Positions 26,974 through 35,042 of a stretch of 64,000 bases of DNA are shown one piece after another. Origin of the DNA: JACVRN01 sp036389255. GTDB taxonomy: Bacteria; Acidobacteriota; Blastocatellia; Pyrinomonadales; Pyrinomonadaceae. The DNA lies in contig DASVQI010000023.1 of assembly GCA_036389255.1 (NCBI GenBank), positions 62,001 through 126,000 of the forward strand, given 5' to 3'. Position 1 is the first letter of the stretch. Each line of letters starts with the position of its first letter. The notes under the pieces were generated by a model. It ran no database searches and was not told the DNA's origin. It worked only from the letters and a program-made list of their open reading frames with translations. The position numbers and the translations under genes are program-made.

Positions 26974-29610
26974 TCACTCGCGCCTAAGCGCTATCAACGG
27001 GTCAACTTTCGTCGCCCGCCACGCCGGGATGTAGCAGGCCAGCAATGCCACGCCCCCCAGCAATCCTGCGACGCTCGTGAAAGTCAAAGTGTCTGTTGCA
27101 CTAACCCCGAATAGCAAGCTCTGTATGAATCGAGTCAAGACGAAAGACGCGATTAATCCCACACCCATCCCCGTTATTGCCAGCCGCATCCCTTGCGAAA
27201 TGACTAGCTTCAACACGTCGCCGCGCCGCGCCCCGAGCGCCATGCGAACCCCAATCTCGTGCGTTCTACGCCCGACCGTGTAGTTCACGACTCCGTACAG
27301 GCCGACAGCCGTGATTGTCAGGGCGAGGGCCGCGAAGACGACCATCAACAGCATCAGGAAACGCTTGTCGGCGACGTTATACGCCAGCAGCGATTCGAGC
27401 GTCCGCACCTTCCACACCGGCTGATCCTTATCCACTTTCCACACGGCCTCGCGCACAGCCTGTGAAAGACTCATGGGCTCTACCTTCGTGCGTAGGACAA
27501 CGGTGGCGAAGAGGCCCGGAGACTGGCTGTAGGAGACATAGATTTGTGGTCGCTGCTCTTCACTTAGCCAGTCGTGCTTGGCATCGCCCACGACACCAAT
27601 GACTGTGCCGGTCGTTTCATCGTCAACAATTTTTATCTGCTTGCCGATGGGGTCTTGTCCCGGCCAGAAGCGGCGGGCCATATTCTGATTGATGACTAAG
27701 ACGACGGGCGTTTCGAGCCGGTCGCCCTCATTGAAGAGGCGGCCTTGAGTTAGGGGGATGCCCATGGTGGCGAAGTAGTCGGGCGTCGCCGTGTTGAACT
27801 GAGCTTGCGGCTCTTGGCCTTTAGGCGGCGTTTCTCCATCGGGCAGGATAATGCGCACCGAGGCGCTGTTGCCGGTTAAGGGCAGACCCCTGACAAGCGC
27901 CGCCGATTGCACGCCGGGCACAGCCCTCAGTTGCTCTACAACCTGACGATGAAATTCCCACTGGGCGGCGGGTTCTACATATTTGTTTCGCGGCAGACGG
28001 TATTCGAGCGTCAGCAGGTTTTCCGTCTTGAAGCCCGGGTCAACTTGAAGCAGCCTGTAAAAACTCTTGATGAAGAGCGCACCACCGACCAGCAGCACGA
28101 GTGCGAGCGCTACTTGCACTACGACTAAGACACTGCGCGCCCGAAGCGCGCCCGTGCCGTCGCCTACGGAGCGCCCGCCCTCCTTCAGCGATGTGTTCAG
28201 GTCAAGCCGCGACATCTGCCACGCCGGGACGAGTCCGAACAGGAAGCCCGTTACAAGGGACGCCCCGAGTGTGAACAACAACACAGGCGCGTCGAGCCTC
28301 ACTTCCCCTCGCGGCAGCACGTCAGGGTTGACCGCGAGCAGTAAGTCAGTCCCCCATCTGGCAATTAGCAGACCGATAATCCCACCCAGCAAGGCTAGCA
28401 GAGTTGTTTCGGTGAGTAACTGCCGCGCGAGCCGCCCACGACTCGCACCCAGCGCCGACCGCAGGGCGAACTCCTTCTGCCGCGCCGTGCCGCGCGCCAG
28501 CGTTAAATTGGCGAGGTTGAAACATGCTATCAGCAGAATGCAGCCGACCGCAGCGAACAGGGTAAGGAGGATGGGGCGAATATTCCTCACCATCATCTCT
28601 TCCAACAGTTCTACCATTGCGCCGCGCCCGGCGCTCTCGTTCGGGTATGCCTGCGCCATCCGAGCGGCGACAGTGTTGGCCTCAATCTGCGATTGCGCTG
28701 GCGTCACGCCCGGCTTGAGATGACCGATACCGAAGAGGAAGCGCGCGTCACGACGAGCCGCATAACTGGGGAACCGTTGCACCGTCGTCCAGACCTCGAC
28801 TTCATCGTCTAACGGATGCTGGAAAGAGCCGGGGACAACGCCGATGATGCTATAAGGTTCGCCGTTGAGTATGACTTTCCGGCCAGCCAACTCCGTGTCG
28901 GAGTTCAAGTGGCGGCGCCAAAACCCTTCGTTTACGACTACCACGCGTTCAGCCCCCGGTTGGTCTTCGCCACGTGCGAACGTACGACCGATGGTGGGCA
29001 GCAGGTTGAACACCTCGAAGAAATTGGCCGTCACGAATGCGCCGCGCACACGCTCGGGCTGGGCCCCGCCCGTCAGGTTAATACTCTGCGACTGCATCGC
29101 GGCAAAGTCTTCGAGCGTCGTGAGTTGCGCCGCGAAATCCTGCGCTTCGGGGGCGGAAAATGTCCCGAGCCCGGCGCTCTGGTCAGCACTGGAAATGAGT
29201 ACGAGTCGCTGTGAGTTGTGGTACGGGAGGGCCTTGAGCAGCACGGCGTTAACCACAGAGAAGATGGTCGTGTTGGCTCCAATTCCAAGAGCCAACGTTA
29301 GCACGGCGACAAAGGTGAAGGCAGGCTGCTTGAGTAGCACGCGCGCGCCGAAGCGAAGATCCTGCCACATCTCTTCAATCACTGGAAGCCCCCGTTGTCT
29401 TCTATATTCTTCTTTCGTTTGCGCTATGCCGCCGAGCTTGATAAGCGCTTGGCGGCGCGCCTCCTGCGGAGTCATCCCTGCCCGCACATTATCATCAATA
29501 TGCATCTGGAGGTGACTTTCTAACTCCTCCACTAAATCGCGCTCTCGTGTCTTCCGACCGAAAATGCCGACCAATCTAAACAGCAACGCGCGTAGCTTTC
29601 GAATACGCAT
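26974..29610 (-). CDS. ADOP-type ABC transporter permease (MacB/FtsX family)
   Basis: An 878-residue permease of the acidobacterial duplicated orphan permease type. A short cytosolic helical N-terminus (RERDLVEELESHLQMHIDDN) precedes the first helix (FVAVLTLALGIGANTTIFSVVNAVLL), a periplasmic MacB_PCD domain, three FtsX helices, then a second PCD and FtsX half ending in VTGFLFGLVPAW and VDPLIALRRE. No ATPase is encoded nearby, as is usual for ADOP genes. The ATG at 29610 has an AGGAGT ribosome site and overlaps the PadR stop (TGATG), so the two are co-translated. Confidence 0.92.
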   Translation of the reverse strand: MRIRKLRALLFRLVGIFGRKTRERDLVEELESHLQMHIDDNVRAGMTPQEARRQALIKLGGIAQTKEEYRRQRGLPVIEEMWQDLRFGARVLLKQPAFTFVAVLTLALGIGANTTIFSVVNAVLLKALPYHNSQRLVLISSADQSAGLGTFSAPEAQDFAAQLTTLEDFAAMQSQSINLTGGAQPERVRGAFVTANFFEVFNLLPTIGRTFARGEDQPGAERVVVVNEGFWRRHLNSDTELAGRKVILNGEPYSIIGVVPGSFQHPLDDEVEVWTTVQRFPSYAARRDARFLFGIGHLKPGVTPAQSQIEANTVAARMAQAYPNESAGRGAMVELLEEMMVRNIRPILLTLFAAVGCILLIACFNLANLTLARGTARQKEFALRSALGASRGRLARQLLTETTLLALLGGIIGLLIARWGTDLLLAVNPDVLPRGEVRLDAPVLLFTLGASLVTGFLFGLVPAWQMSRLDLNTSLKEGGRSVGDGTGALRARSVLVVVQVALALVLLVGGALFIKSFYRLLQVDPGFKTENLLTLEYRLPRNKYVEPAAQWEFHRQVVEQLRAVPGVQSAALVRGLPLTGNSASVRIILPDGETPPKGQEPQAQFNTATPDYFATMGIPLTQGRLFNEGDRLETPVVLVINQNMARRFWPGQDPIGKQIKIVDDETTGTVIGVVGDAKHDWLSEEQRPQIYVSYSQSPGLFATVVLRTKVEPMSLSQAVREAVWKVDKDQPVWKVRTLESLLAYNVADKRFLMLLMVVFAALALTITAVGLYGVVNYTVGRRTHEIGVRMALGARRGDVLKLVISQGMRLAITGMGVGLIASFVLTRFIQSLLFGVSATDTLTFTSVAGLLGGVALLACYIPAWRATKVDPLIALRRE

Positions 29611-29951
29611 CAGGACTCCTTTGCTGGGGCGAAGAACCTGGCTAAGATGGCCGTGGTCTGCTCCCATTCGCGTGCTTCTTTGGCAAGCTGCTTGCGACCA
29701 GCGCGGGTCAACTTGTAATACTTGGCCCTGCGGTTGTTGTCCGAAACGCCCCAGTCGGACGAGATATAGCCCTCCTGCTCCAGCTTAAGCAACGCGGGGT
29801 AAAGCGTGCCGTAGTTAATGGAAAGCAGATTGCCGCTAGTCTGCTCGATGCGGCGAGCGATACCATAGCCATGCAGCGGCCCCATTGCCTCCAATGTCTT
29901 CAGTACCATCAAGGCCAGTGTCCCTTGCCAGATATCTGTTTTATTGCTCAT
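29610..29951 (-). CDS. PadR-family transcriptional regulator
   Basis: A 113-residue winged-helix repressor of the PadR type: GPLHGYGIARRIEQ, INYGTLYPALLKLEQEGYI and RRAKYYKLTRAGRKQL are the family hallmarks. It normally releases its operator on binding a ligand or in response to membrane stress. It is the first gene of a two-gene operon with the ADOP permease, the standard acidobacterial pairing. It probably represses its own operon through the repeats just upstream. Confidence 0.93.
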   Translation of the reverse strand: MSNKTDIWQGTLALMVLKTLEAMGPLHGYGIARRIEQTSGNLLSINYGTLYPALLKLEQEGYISSDWGVSDNNRRAKYYKLTRAGRKQLAKEAREWEQTTAILARFFAPAKES

Positions 29952-29968
29952 TAAGAGTCTCTCCTATT

Positions 29969-30001
29969 GGTATGGCATAGGAGTATCGCATACCCCGTAT
30001 G
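29969..30001 (-). promoter_or_regulatory. Candidate PadR operator
   Basis: Upstream of the PadR start are two overlapping inverted repeats sharing one arm: GGTATG (29969-29974) with CATACC (29989-29994), and CATAC-CCC-GTATG (29989-30001). An AGTAT also occurs between the arms. GTAT/ATAC palindromes are the usual target of PadR dimers, and the position suits autorepression. Confidence 0.5.
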
Positions 30002-30555
30002 GGAAAGCAATAGGAGGTGTAAAGCGCGCTCTCGTTATTCTGGGATAAAGAGACGCGCAGTAGATAAGGTCATGCTGGAATGGTATTGACAGTGAAGAGT
30101 ATATTGTTGGTACACAATGGTTAGTAGAGTGGGTTATTGACACACTCTATACTGAGTCTGATTATGCCCATTATGTTATTTCTGATTTCTCCGGACGGCC
30201 TAACTCTTTACATTTCAGATATTGGGCGCAGTAATTAAGAGAAGGGAAGCCTCATAAATTTTATAGGTATCCAAGACACTCTTTACAGAAGGGCCAATTC
30301 GTAAAGAGTCCAGAGCAGATTTCTCTGAACTTGATAAGCAGATATACAAACAAAAGGGGGCTCTGGTAGCTAGCGCGCGGCGTGGCGCGCCCTCCTTTAT
30401 CATTATTCACTTAACCTCGACGATGCGATGGAAAGAGGAGATTTGTGGCCGTGGCCTGTCTGGCGCCCCCGGTTATTTTGTTTTCGAAGTAGTAGAAGAG
30501 TTGAATGATGAATCTCTGATTGTTATTGCCGTTAGGCAGTTAAGAGGCTGCTCCA
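30002..30555. other. Intergenic region at the left flank of the integron
   Basis: About 550 AT-rich bases between the PadR promoter and the integrase remnant. The missing catalytic half of the integrase would have to lie here (and beyond), but no recombinase motif is found on the minus strand. Two short frames (30215-30403 minus, 30423-30671 plus) have no recognisable family or ribosome site and are not called as genes. Confidence 0.5.
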
Positions 30556-30603
30556 TCACCCTGGCCTACGGCTTGGTAGGAAAAGATAGCAATCGCTGGC
30601 TAC

Positions 30604-30849
30604 TCTGTAGAGAAAAAGCAGGGCCGAGAGCGCCTGATTCCGCGTGGAGGCGGCAACCCGGCCAACATTAGCTAAGTAAGATAGGTACTGTCGAATCTCA
30701 TCGGCTCCCATCTGCGAGGGATGCCTTTTCATGTGAAAGAGGATGAAGCGCTTGATGAATTGGACATAAGCCTCTTCAGTGCGGATGCTATAATGCTTGA
30801 GACGCATGCAGTGAGGTACCTGTTCAAGCAGCGGCAGCTTATCGGTCAT
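30604..30849 (-). pseudogene. intI: Truncated integron integrase, N-terminal domain only
   Basis: From ATG 30849 (GGAG ribosome site) the frame reads a SAM-like N-terminal domain of a tyrosine recombinase with hallmarks of integron integrases: LKHYSIRTEEAYVQFIKRFI, FHMKRHPSQMGADEI and AASTRNQALSALLFLYR. Homology stops at about 30604, after about 82 residues; the frame then runs on 16 unrelated codons to a stop at 30556. The catalytic domain with the Arg/His/Arg/Tyr residues and the integron-specific insertion is absent. It is divergent from the cassettes, the standard integron layout. It cannot be active alone. Confidence 0.85.
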
Positions 30850-30964
30850 GAGGGAAACTCCGAAAAATAGAATGGATGAGGTTGCGGGCATTATGAATAA
30901 AGCTATTGGTAAAAGCTACGATTTTTATAGGATAGGCCGTAAGTGTCGGTAAAAAGTTGGTAAT

Positions 30965-31025
30965 AGCAGATTAGACCGAATAAAGCGGTAATTGATGCAG
31001 TTATGGAATGTTAGACCGAATCTTC
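30965..31025 (+). repeat. Candidate attI site
   Basis: Between the integrase start and the first cassette lies GTTAGAC (31010-31016), fitting the GTTRRRY crossover core. Two direct repeats TTAGACCGAAT (30971-30981 and 31011-31021) resemble the integrase-binding repeats of known attI sites. The R'' box of the first attC (GTCTAAC, 31131) is the exact complement of GTTAGAC, which supports 31010/31011 as the insertion point. A weak promoter-like pair (TTGGTA, then TAGGAT 16 bases later) lies just upstream, near 30910-30940, and could be Pc. Confidence 0.6.
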
Positions 31026-31130
31026 CGGTCTGATTGTAGTTAGACACGCTTCGCGAAACAAAGCAGTCAAGTCTTGGGTGGCGAAGCTCAGAAAAGCAAA
31101 TGCCGGATTGAATGATACAATTCGAGGGCG

Positions 31131-31232
31131 GTCTAACAACTCATTCAACCGGAGCAGAATCAGCTTGGATTTCATCGCTAACTTGGATGCTGCTCGGAGA
31201 TACTTCCCGCCCGGTTAATTCGGGCGTTAGGT
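31131..31232 (+). repeat. attC1 (end of ORF-less cassette 1)
   Basis: R'' GTCTAAC at 31131-31137 and R' GTTAGGT at 31226-31232, with the shared arms CTCATTCAACCGGAGC and GGTTAATTCGGGC. Cassette 1 (31011-31226) begins TTAGAC, the exact complement of this R''. It holds no reading frame. Confidence 0.9.
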
Positions 31233-31287
31233 AGCTTCTGATTAGCGTCGGAAAGATTTAAAATGGAGTAGCGAGGGGAGACGTGGT

Positions 31288-31989
31288 GTGGTCGCAACGA
31301 TGAAAACTCTTTGGCATAAGATCAGTAAGCTAAGAGATCTGTCTCCGGCCAGTGAGCAGGAGTTTCAACGTAACTTCCTGCTTAACCTAGAGACTTGCAA
31401 GTGGCAGCCCCACCCGCTATATAGCGTCTTCACTCAATACGATCAAGATTACTATCTCGAACAGCAAACGGCGTTCCTCCATAAGTACCGATGCTTCTAT
31501 GCTGTCTCGAAGACGATTCGCCCGAAAATGATTATAGAACTAGGAACATCCGCTGGATCGAGTGCCGATGCTTACTTGAGTGCGGCCCCCACTGCCGCGT
31601 ATATAGGCTTCGATAGCTTTGGCAAAGATGTCCATTGTAAAAGTCAGACGGTCTGGGATCCCTACGAGATTGCGAAAAAATTGTTTGCCTCAAGAGGATT
31701 CAAGCATTATGAGTTGATCAAAGTTGACCTGCGAACTCTGAATCGGCTGCCTTGTTCGGGAGATTTCGTCGTCGTTGATGCGGGCCATGATTTCGAAAAT
31801 GAGTATGCGGATTTGAGGCTGGCTTTAACGGCTGGCCCGCGATTCATTTTCGTTGATGATGCTGATGGCGAAGATGGAGTACAGCTTGCAATCCACCGGT
31901 TTCTGAGTGAAGACTTATTTGATCGAGTTGATTATACAGTGCATATTGACTATATGGGTGGAGGATTGGTTATCAAGCTGAAGCAGTAG
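31288..31989 (+). CDS. Cassette 2: SAM-dependent methyltransferase-like protein
   Basis: A 233-residue class I methyltransferase-like fold. MIIELGTSAGSSADAYL is the SAM-binding loop, YIGFDSFG the acidic strand, and FVVVDAGHDFENEYADL and FIFVDDADG the later acidic strands, similar to CmcI/Methyltransf_24 proteins. It is therefore akin to enzymes in the polysaccharide operon of the same window, and it may modify sugars. GTG 31288 is preferred because GAGGGGAG lies eight bases upstream; ATG 31300 is the alternative. Cassette 2 spans 31227-32096. Confidence 0.72.
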   Translation: MVATMKTLWHKISKLRDLSPASEQEFQRNFLLNLETCKWQPHPLYSVFTQYDQDYYLEQQTAFLHKYRCFYAVSKTIRPKMIIELGTSAGSSADAYLSAAPTAAYIGFDSFGKDVHCKSQTVWDPYEIAKKLFASRGFKHYELIKVDLRTLNRLPCSGDFVVVDAGHDFENEYADLRLALTAGPRFIFVDDADGEDGVQLAIHRFLSEDLFDRVDYTVHIDYMGGGLVIKLKQ

Positions 31990-31999
31990 GTGACAGGCC

Positions 32000-32102
32000 A
32001 CCTAACAACTCATTCAACGCGAGCGATATCAGCTTTTTTTTCATTCGCAGGACTCGAATGCTTGATAGTATTCCTCCCGCCGCATTAATTCGGGCGTTAG
32101 AC
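32000..32102 (+). repeat. attC2
   Basis: R'' ACCTAAC (32000-32006) exactly complements the GTTAGGT that opens cassette 2. R' is GTTAGAC (32096-32102). The conserved arms are present, with a variant left arm CAACGCGAGCG. Confidence 0.92.
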
Positions 32103-32214
32103 GGCTACCAAGTTGCAATTTGTGATGTGTCGCCTATTATGGGAAAGTTTATTAGCTGCGCACTCGCCATAACGGTGCAGCCTGGCTTATCAACAAATAG
32201 GAGGCACTTCTGCG

Positions 32215-32727
32215 TTGAGAGTTATCCGAACAATATTCACTGCTGGATATTCGGGCATTATCTTTCTGTTCATCTGCTGTGCTTTATCTTTGATTCTCTT
32301 TGCTTCGCTGGAACTCTGGCACGGGATTAATCCGAGCGCGGCTTTGCCTCTGAAAGAGCGCTTCAACTCAATTCTTGAGAGCATAGGGTTATTGACGATT
32401 GCGGTGGTTGCGCTCGAACTTGGCCAAACGATTCTCGAAGAGGAAGTACAGCGTGAGGTACAGGTGAGCGCCCCGACGCGCGTCCGACGCTTCCTATCAC
32501 GGTTTATGGTAGTTGTGGTTGTGGCGCTTGCGATTGAATCCCTAGTATCCATCTTCGAACTCGCTCACGAGGACACGTCGCGGTTGCCTCACGCTGCGAT
32601 GATTGGGGTTGCCGCAGGTGTGCTGCTGGCTGCCTGGGGCTTATTTATCAAACTGAATAGGAGCGCCGAGGAATTAGAGCCAGAGGCCATGGAGGAGACG
32701 AAGAATGAGGACTCGAAAATTAGTTGA
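32215..32727 (+). CDS. Cassette 3: four-helix membrane protein, unknown function
   Basis: A 170-residue membrane protein with helices at about 9-31, 55-72, 95-113 and 128-147 and an acidic C-terminal tail. Between helices 2 and 3 is a conserved-looking cytosolic loop EEEVQREVQVSAPTRVRRFL. No family with known function is recognised. TTG 32215 is the start because AGGAGG lies ten bases upstream and the hydrophobic helix begins at once. The cassette (32097-32839) opens TTAGAC, matching its R''. Confidence 0.75.
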   Translation: MRVIRTIFTAGYSGIIFLFICCALSLILFASLELWHGINPSAALPLKERFNSILESIGLLTIAVVALELGQTILEEEVQREVQVSAPTRVRRFLSRFMVVVVVALAIESLVSIFELAHEDTSRLPHAAMIGVAAGVLLAAWGLFIKLNRSAEELEPEAMEETKNEDSKIS

Positions 32728-32739
32728 ATTGGCAACGCG

Positions 32740-32845
32740 GTCTAACAACTCATTCAACCCGAGCGGCGATAGCCTCTCTTTCATGGTGCTTCCTGCGATG
32801 TAAGTTGAATAGATTCGAGCCGCCCGGTTAATTCGGTCGTTAGTC
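32740..32845 (+). repeat. attC3
   Basis: R'' GTCTAAC (32740-32746) exactly complements the GTTAGAC opening cassette 3. The right core is GTTAGTC (32839-32845), one base off the GTTRRRY consensus. Shared arms CTCATTCAACCCGAGCG and GGTTAATTCGG. Confidence 0.9.
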
Positions 32846-32948
32846 GCTAATTGATAAAAAGCTCTTGCCTACTTAATATTTACGGCAGTACAATCCGCAC
32901 GCTCATCGGAGCGTAGACTCACATTCTCTAAAATGAAGGAGGTTCCCC

Positions 32949-33614
32949 ATGACAAGTCGAACGACATTAGGTATTCCCTTCCTCGCCTCTATAGTCTTTG
33001 TAGCCGTTGTGCTTGCTTTGCCTGTTGATGCTGTAAAACCTTTGGAGCCTGCGGTGAAACGCGACCTACCCTTACCCACCCTCTTAGCCGCTGCGGCAAA
33101 TGATATTAACGGTTTCTGGCAATGGGCTTTTAATTCCACTGGCCGCGCTTATGCGCCTCCCCAAATGGTTGCGTACACTGGGCAAATAAATACGCCTTGT
33201 GGGGTATTGCAATCTAATAACGCCGCCTACTGTCAAGCCGCACACACCATTTACTATGACTACAACTTTATTAACAGGTCATATACAAATGTGGGTGACT
33301 ACGCGGCTGTCGGTATAATTGCCCATGAGTGGGGCCATGTAGTGCAAGCACACTTAGGAATATCTAGAGGAAATTCCTATAGTATTCAAATGGAGTTACA
33401 AGCAGATTGCTTCATGGGAGCATATACTAAATATGCGGAGCGAACGGGCAAGCTCGAGCCGGGGGATTTGGATGAAGCTGGAGAAGATCTTTTCAAATCC
33501 GGTGATCCTAAAGGAATGCCGTGGTTTGCGTCACAAGCACATGGTAGCCCTTTGCAAAGGGTCGGCGCCTTTCTTGACGGCTATAATGAGAGGCCATGTT
33601 TCCCACGGCGATAG
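32949..33614 (+). CDS. Cassette 4: YpfJ-type neutral zinc metallopeptidase
   Basis: A secreted metallopeptidase of 221 residues. After a signal peptide (about 1-30) comes NDINGFWQWAF, then a cysteine pair region, HEWGH at about residue 125 (two zinc ligands and the catalytic Glu), and ELQADCFMGAY, where the Glu is the third ligand. This order matches the YpfJ family (PF04228), but the protein is about 70 residues shorter than the usual form. ATG 32949 follows AAGGAGG. The cassette is 32840-33804. Confidence 0.85.
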   Translation: MTSRTTLGIPFLASIVFVAVVLALPVDAVKPLEPAVKRDLPLPTLLAAAANDINGFWQWAFNSTGRAYAPPQMVAYTGQINTPCGVLQSNNAAYCQAAHTIYYDYNFINRSYTNVGDYAAVGIIAHEWGHVVQAHLGISRGNSYSIQMELQADCFMGAYTKYAERTGKLEPGDLDEAGEDLFKSGDPKGMPWFASQAHGSPLQRVGAFLDGYNERPCFPRR

Positions 33615-33704
33615 AGGCATATCTGTTCATGACGGGGGGTATTCTCATTTCTCTTAGTTTTGCCTAGGGAAGAGGCAAGCGCGGCAAACTTACATTAATC
33701 CCGC

Positions 33705-33810
33705 GCCTAACAACTCAAACCCGAGCCCGCGATTGATTGGCTTTCAGCATTTTCCTTGTGTTGTACGTTGAAGGCTAATCACGCGGGCTTGGTTAATTTG
33801 GGCGTTAGGG
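33705..33810 (+). repeat. attC4
   Basis: R'' GCCTAAC (33705-33711) and R' GTTAGGG (33804-33810, last base off consensus). The left arm is shortened (CTCAAACCCGAGC); the right arm is GGTTAATTTGGGC. The inner stem CCCGCGATTGATTGGC pairs with GCTAATCACGCGGG. Confidence 0.87.
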
Positions 33811-33846
33811 GCTGATATTCGCTCATTGGAAGGGAGAGGAGAGGGA

Positions 33847-34815
33847 ATGAATATACGACAGACGCTTAGGCTTTTATCTTTCCTATCATTTCTAATATTC
33901 CTGCCAGTTGATACTACCTTCGTACGCGCGCAAGCGGCCTCAGGACAGATTAAGCACGCCCCGGGAGACTTTGTCACCGTTAATGGCACGAAACTATGGT
34001 ACGAGAGTGAGGGGAGAGGCGAGCCGCTACTGATGATTGCAGGTGGCCCGGGTAGCTCGCACCACTTCGAACCTTATTTTTCCAGCTTGTCTGATTCTTT
34101 TAGAATCATTTATTTCGACGCTTTCGGGCGTGGCAAGTCCGAGCGCGCCAAATCCCCGAATGAGTACACGTTCGCTCGGGATGTGGAGGACGTGGAGGGG
34201 CTGCGCAAGGCGCTCGGCTTAGGGAAAATCAACCTTCTTGGTCATTCTTATGGCGGTATTGTGGCTCAGGCATATGCTCTGAAGTATCCTGATGCAGTTA
34301 AGAGACTTATTTTAGTTACTACGCTTTTTAACGCGGAGATGTGGCAGGCCAACAACGATAGCTGCAATTACGAGTTAAGAAACCAGTACCCTGAAGTCTG
34401 GGAGAAGGTAGAGAATCTTCGCGCTCAAGGTTTTCGCTCCAGCTCCAAAGAGCATCAGCAAGCCTACCAACTGCCGCCGGGGCTGCTCTATTTTTATAAT
34501 GCCTCAAATGCAGACAAAATACAGTCGGACTTTAACCCGGACGTTTATTACGCGATAGCCGGTGATGACGCTGATTTCTTGATTGGCGGTGATATTGTAA
34601 GACTCGATTTCAGAACGCAGTTGAAGAATCTCAAGATGCCTACCCTGATAATCGCCGGCCGCTATGACAGAGTAGCCCAGCCGAGATTTGCCATACAGTT
34701 TAAGCGCTATGCTCCCCAAGCACAGTTTGTTATGTTCGAAAAGAGCGGCCATTGGCCATACGTAGAAGAGAACGACAAGATGATGAGACTTTTGAGAGAG
34801 TTTTTGGACAAATGA
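33847..34815 (+). CDS. Cassette 5: secreted alpha/beta hydrolase, proline-iminopeptidase-like
   Basis: A 322-residue hydrolase with a signal peptide (about 1-30). AGGPGSSHHF is the HGGPG oxyanion motif of S33 peptidases; GHSYGG carries the nucleophile; AGRYDRVAQP the acid; KSGHWPYVEEND the His. A lid region lies between. It could cleave N-terminal proline peptides or other small esters or amides outside the cytosol. ATG 33847 is behind a GAGAGGAGAGGG ribosome site; the upstream frame adds only seven codons. The cassette is 33805-34953. Confidence 0.84.
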   Translation: MNIRQTLRLLSFLSFLIFLPVDTTFVRAQAASGQIKHAPGDFVTVNGTKLWYESEGRGEPLLMIAGGPGSSHHFEPYFSSLSDSFRIIYFDAFGRGKSERAKSPNEYTFARDVEDVEGLRKALGLGKINLLGHSYGGIVAQAYALKYPDAVKRLILVTTLFNAEMWQANNDSCNYELRNQYPEVWEKVENLRAQGFRSSSKEHQQAYQLPPGLLYFYNASNADKIQSDFNPDVYYAIAGDDADFLIGGDIVRLDFRTQLKNLKMPTLIIAGRYDRVAQPRFAIQFKRYAPQAQFVMFEKSGHWPYVEENDKMMRLLREFLDK

Positions 34816-34878
34816 CGGGCTGTGCGGCATTATTCCGTTGAATTGTCCGCGCTGAAATCGCCTGAACTTGAAGGCCGC

Positions 34879-34959
34879 GCCTAACAACTCATTTAACCGG
34901 AGCGCGAATGAGCTTGTCTTTCATCGTCAACTTGGCCATGCTAATTCGGGCAGTATGCG
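34879..34959 (+). repeat. attC5, shortened
   Basis: R'' GCCTAAC (34879-34885) and normal left arm, but the right part has lost about 20 bases and the core reads GTATGC (34953-34958). Adding back one T gives GTTATGC, the exact complement of the next cassette's R'' GCATAAC, so this is probably a one-base deletion in the core. Confidence 0.8.
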
Positions 34960-35042
34960 CTGGTGGCCGATTCTCTTTGAACCAAACTATAATTAGCATC
35001 GTACTTGCCCATGTATAGCAATTCTGCTAGAGGAGTCAACAT

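Noticed and set aside
30215..30403. 62-codon minus-strand frame
   Set aside because: No start context, composition or motif supports it.
30528..30540. GCCGTTAGGC resembling an attC core left of the integrase remnant
   Set aside because: No matching R'' box or palindrome surrounds it, so it is taken as a chance match.
30423..30671. 82-codon plus-strand frame left of the integron
   Set aside because: It overlaps the end of the integrase remnant antisense, lacks a ribosome site and matches no family; some of it may be real but cannot be supported.
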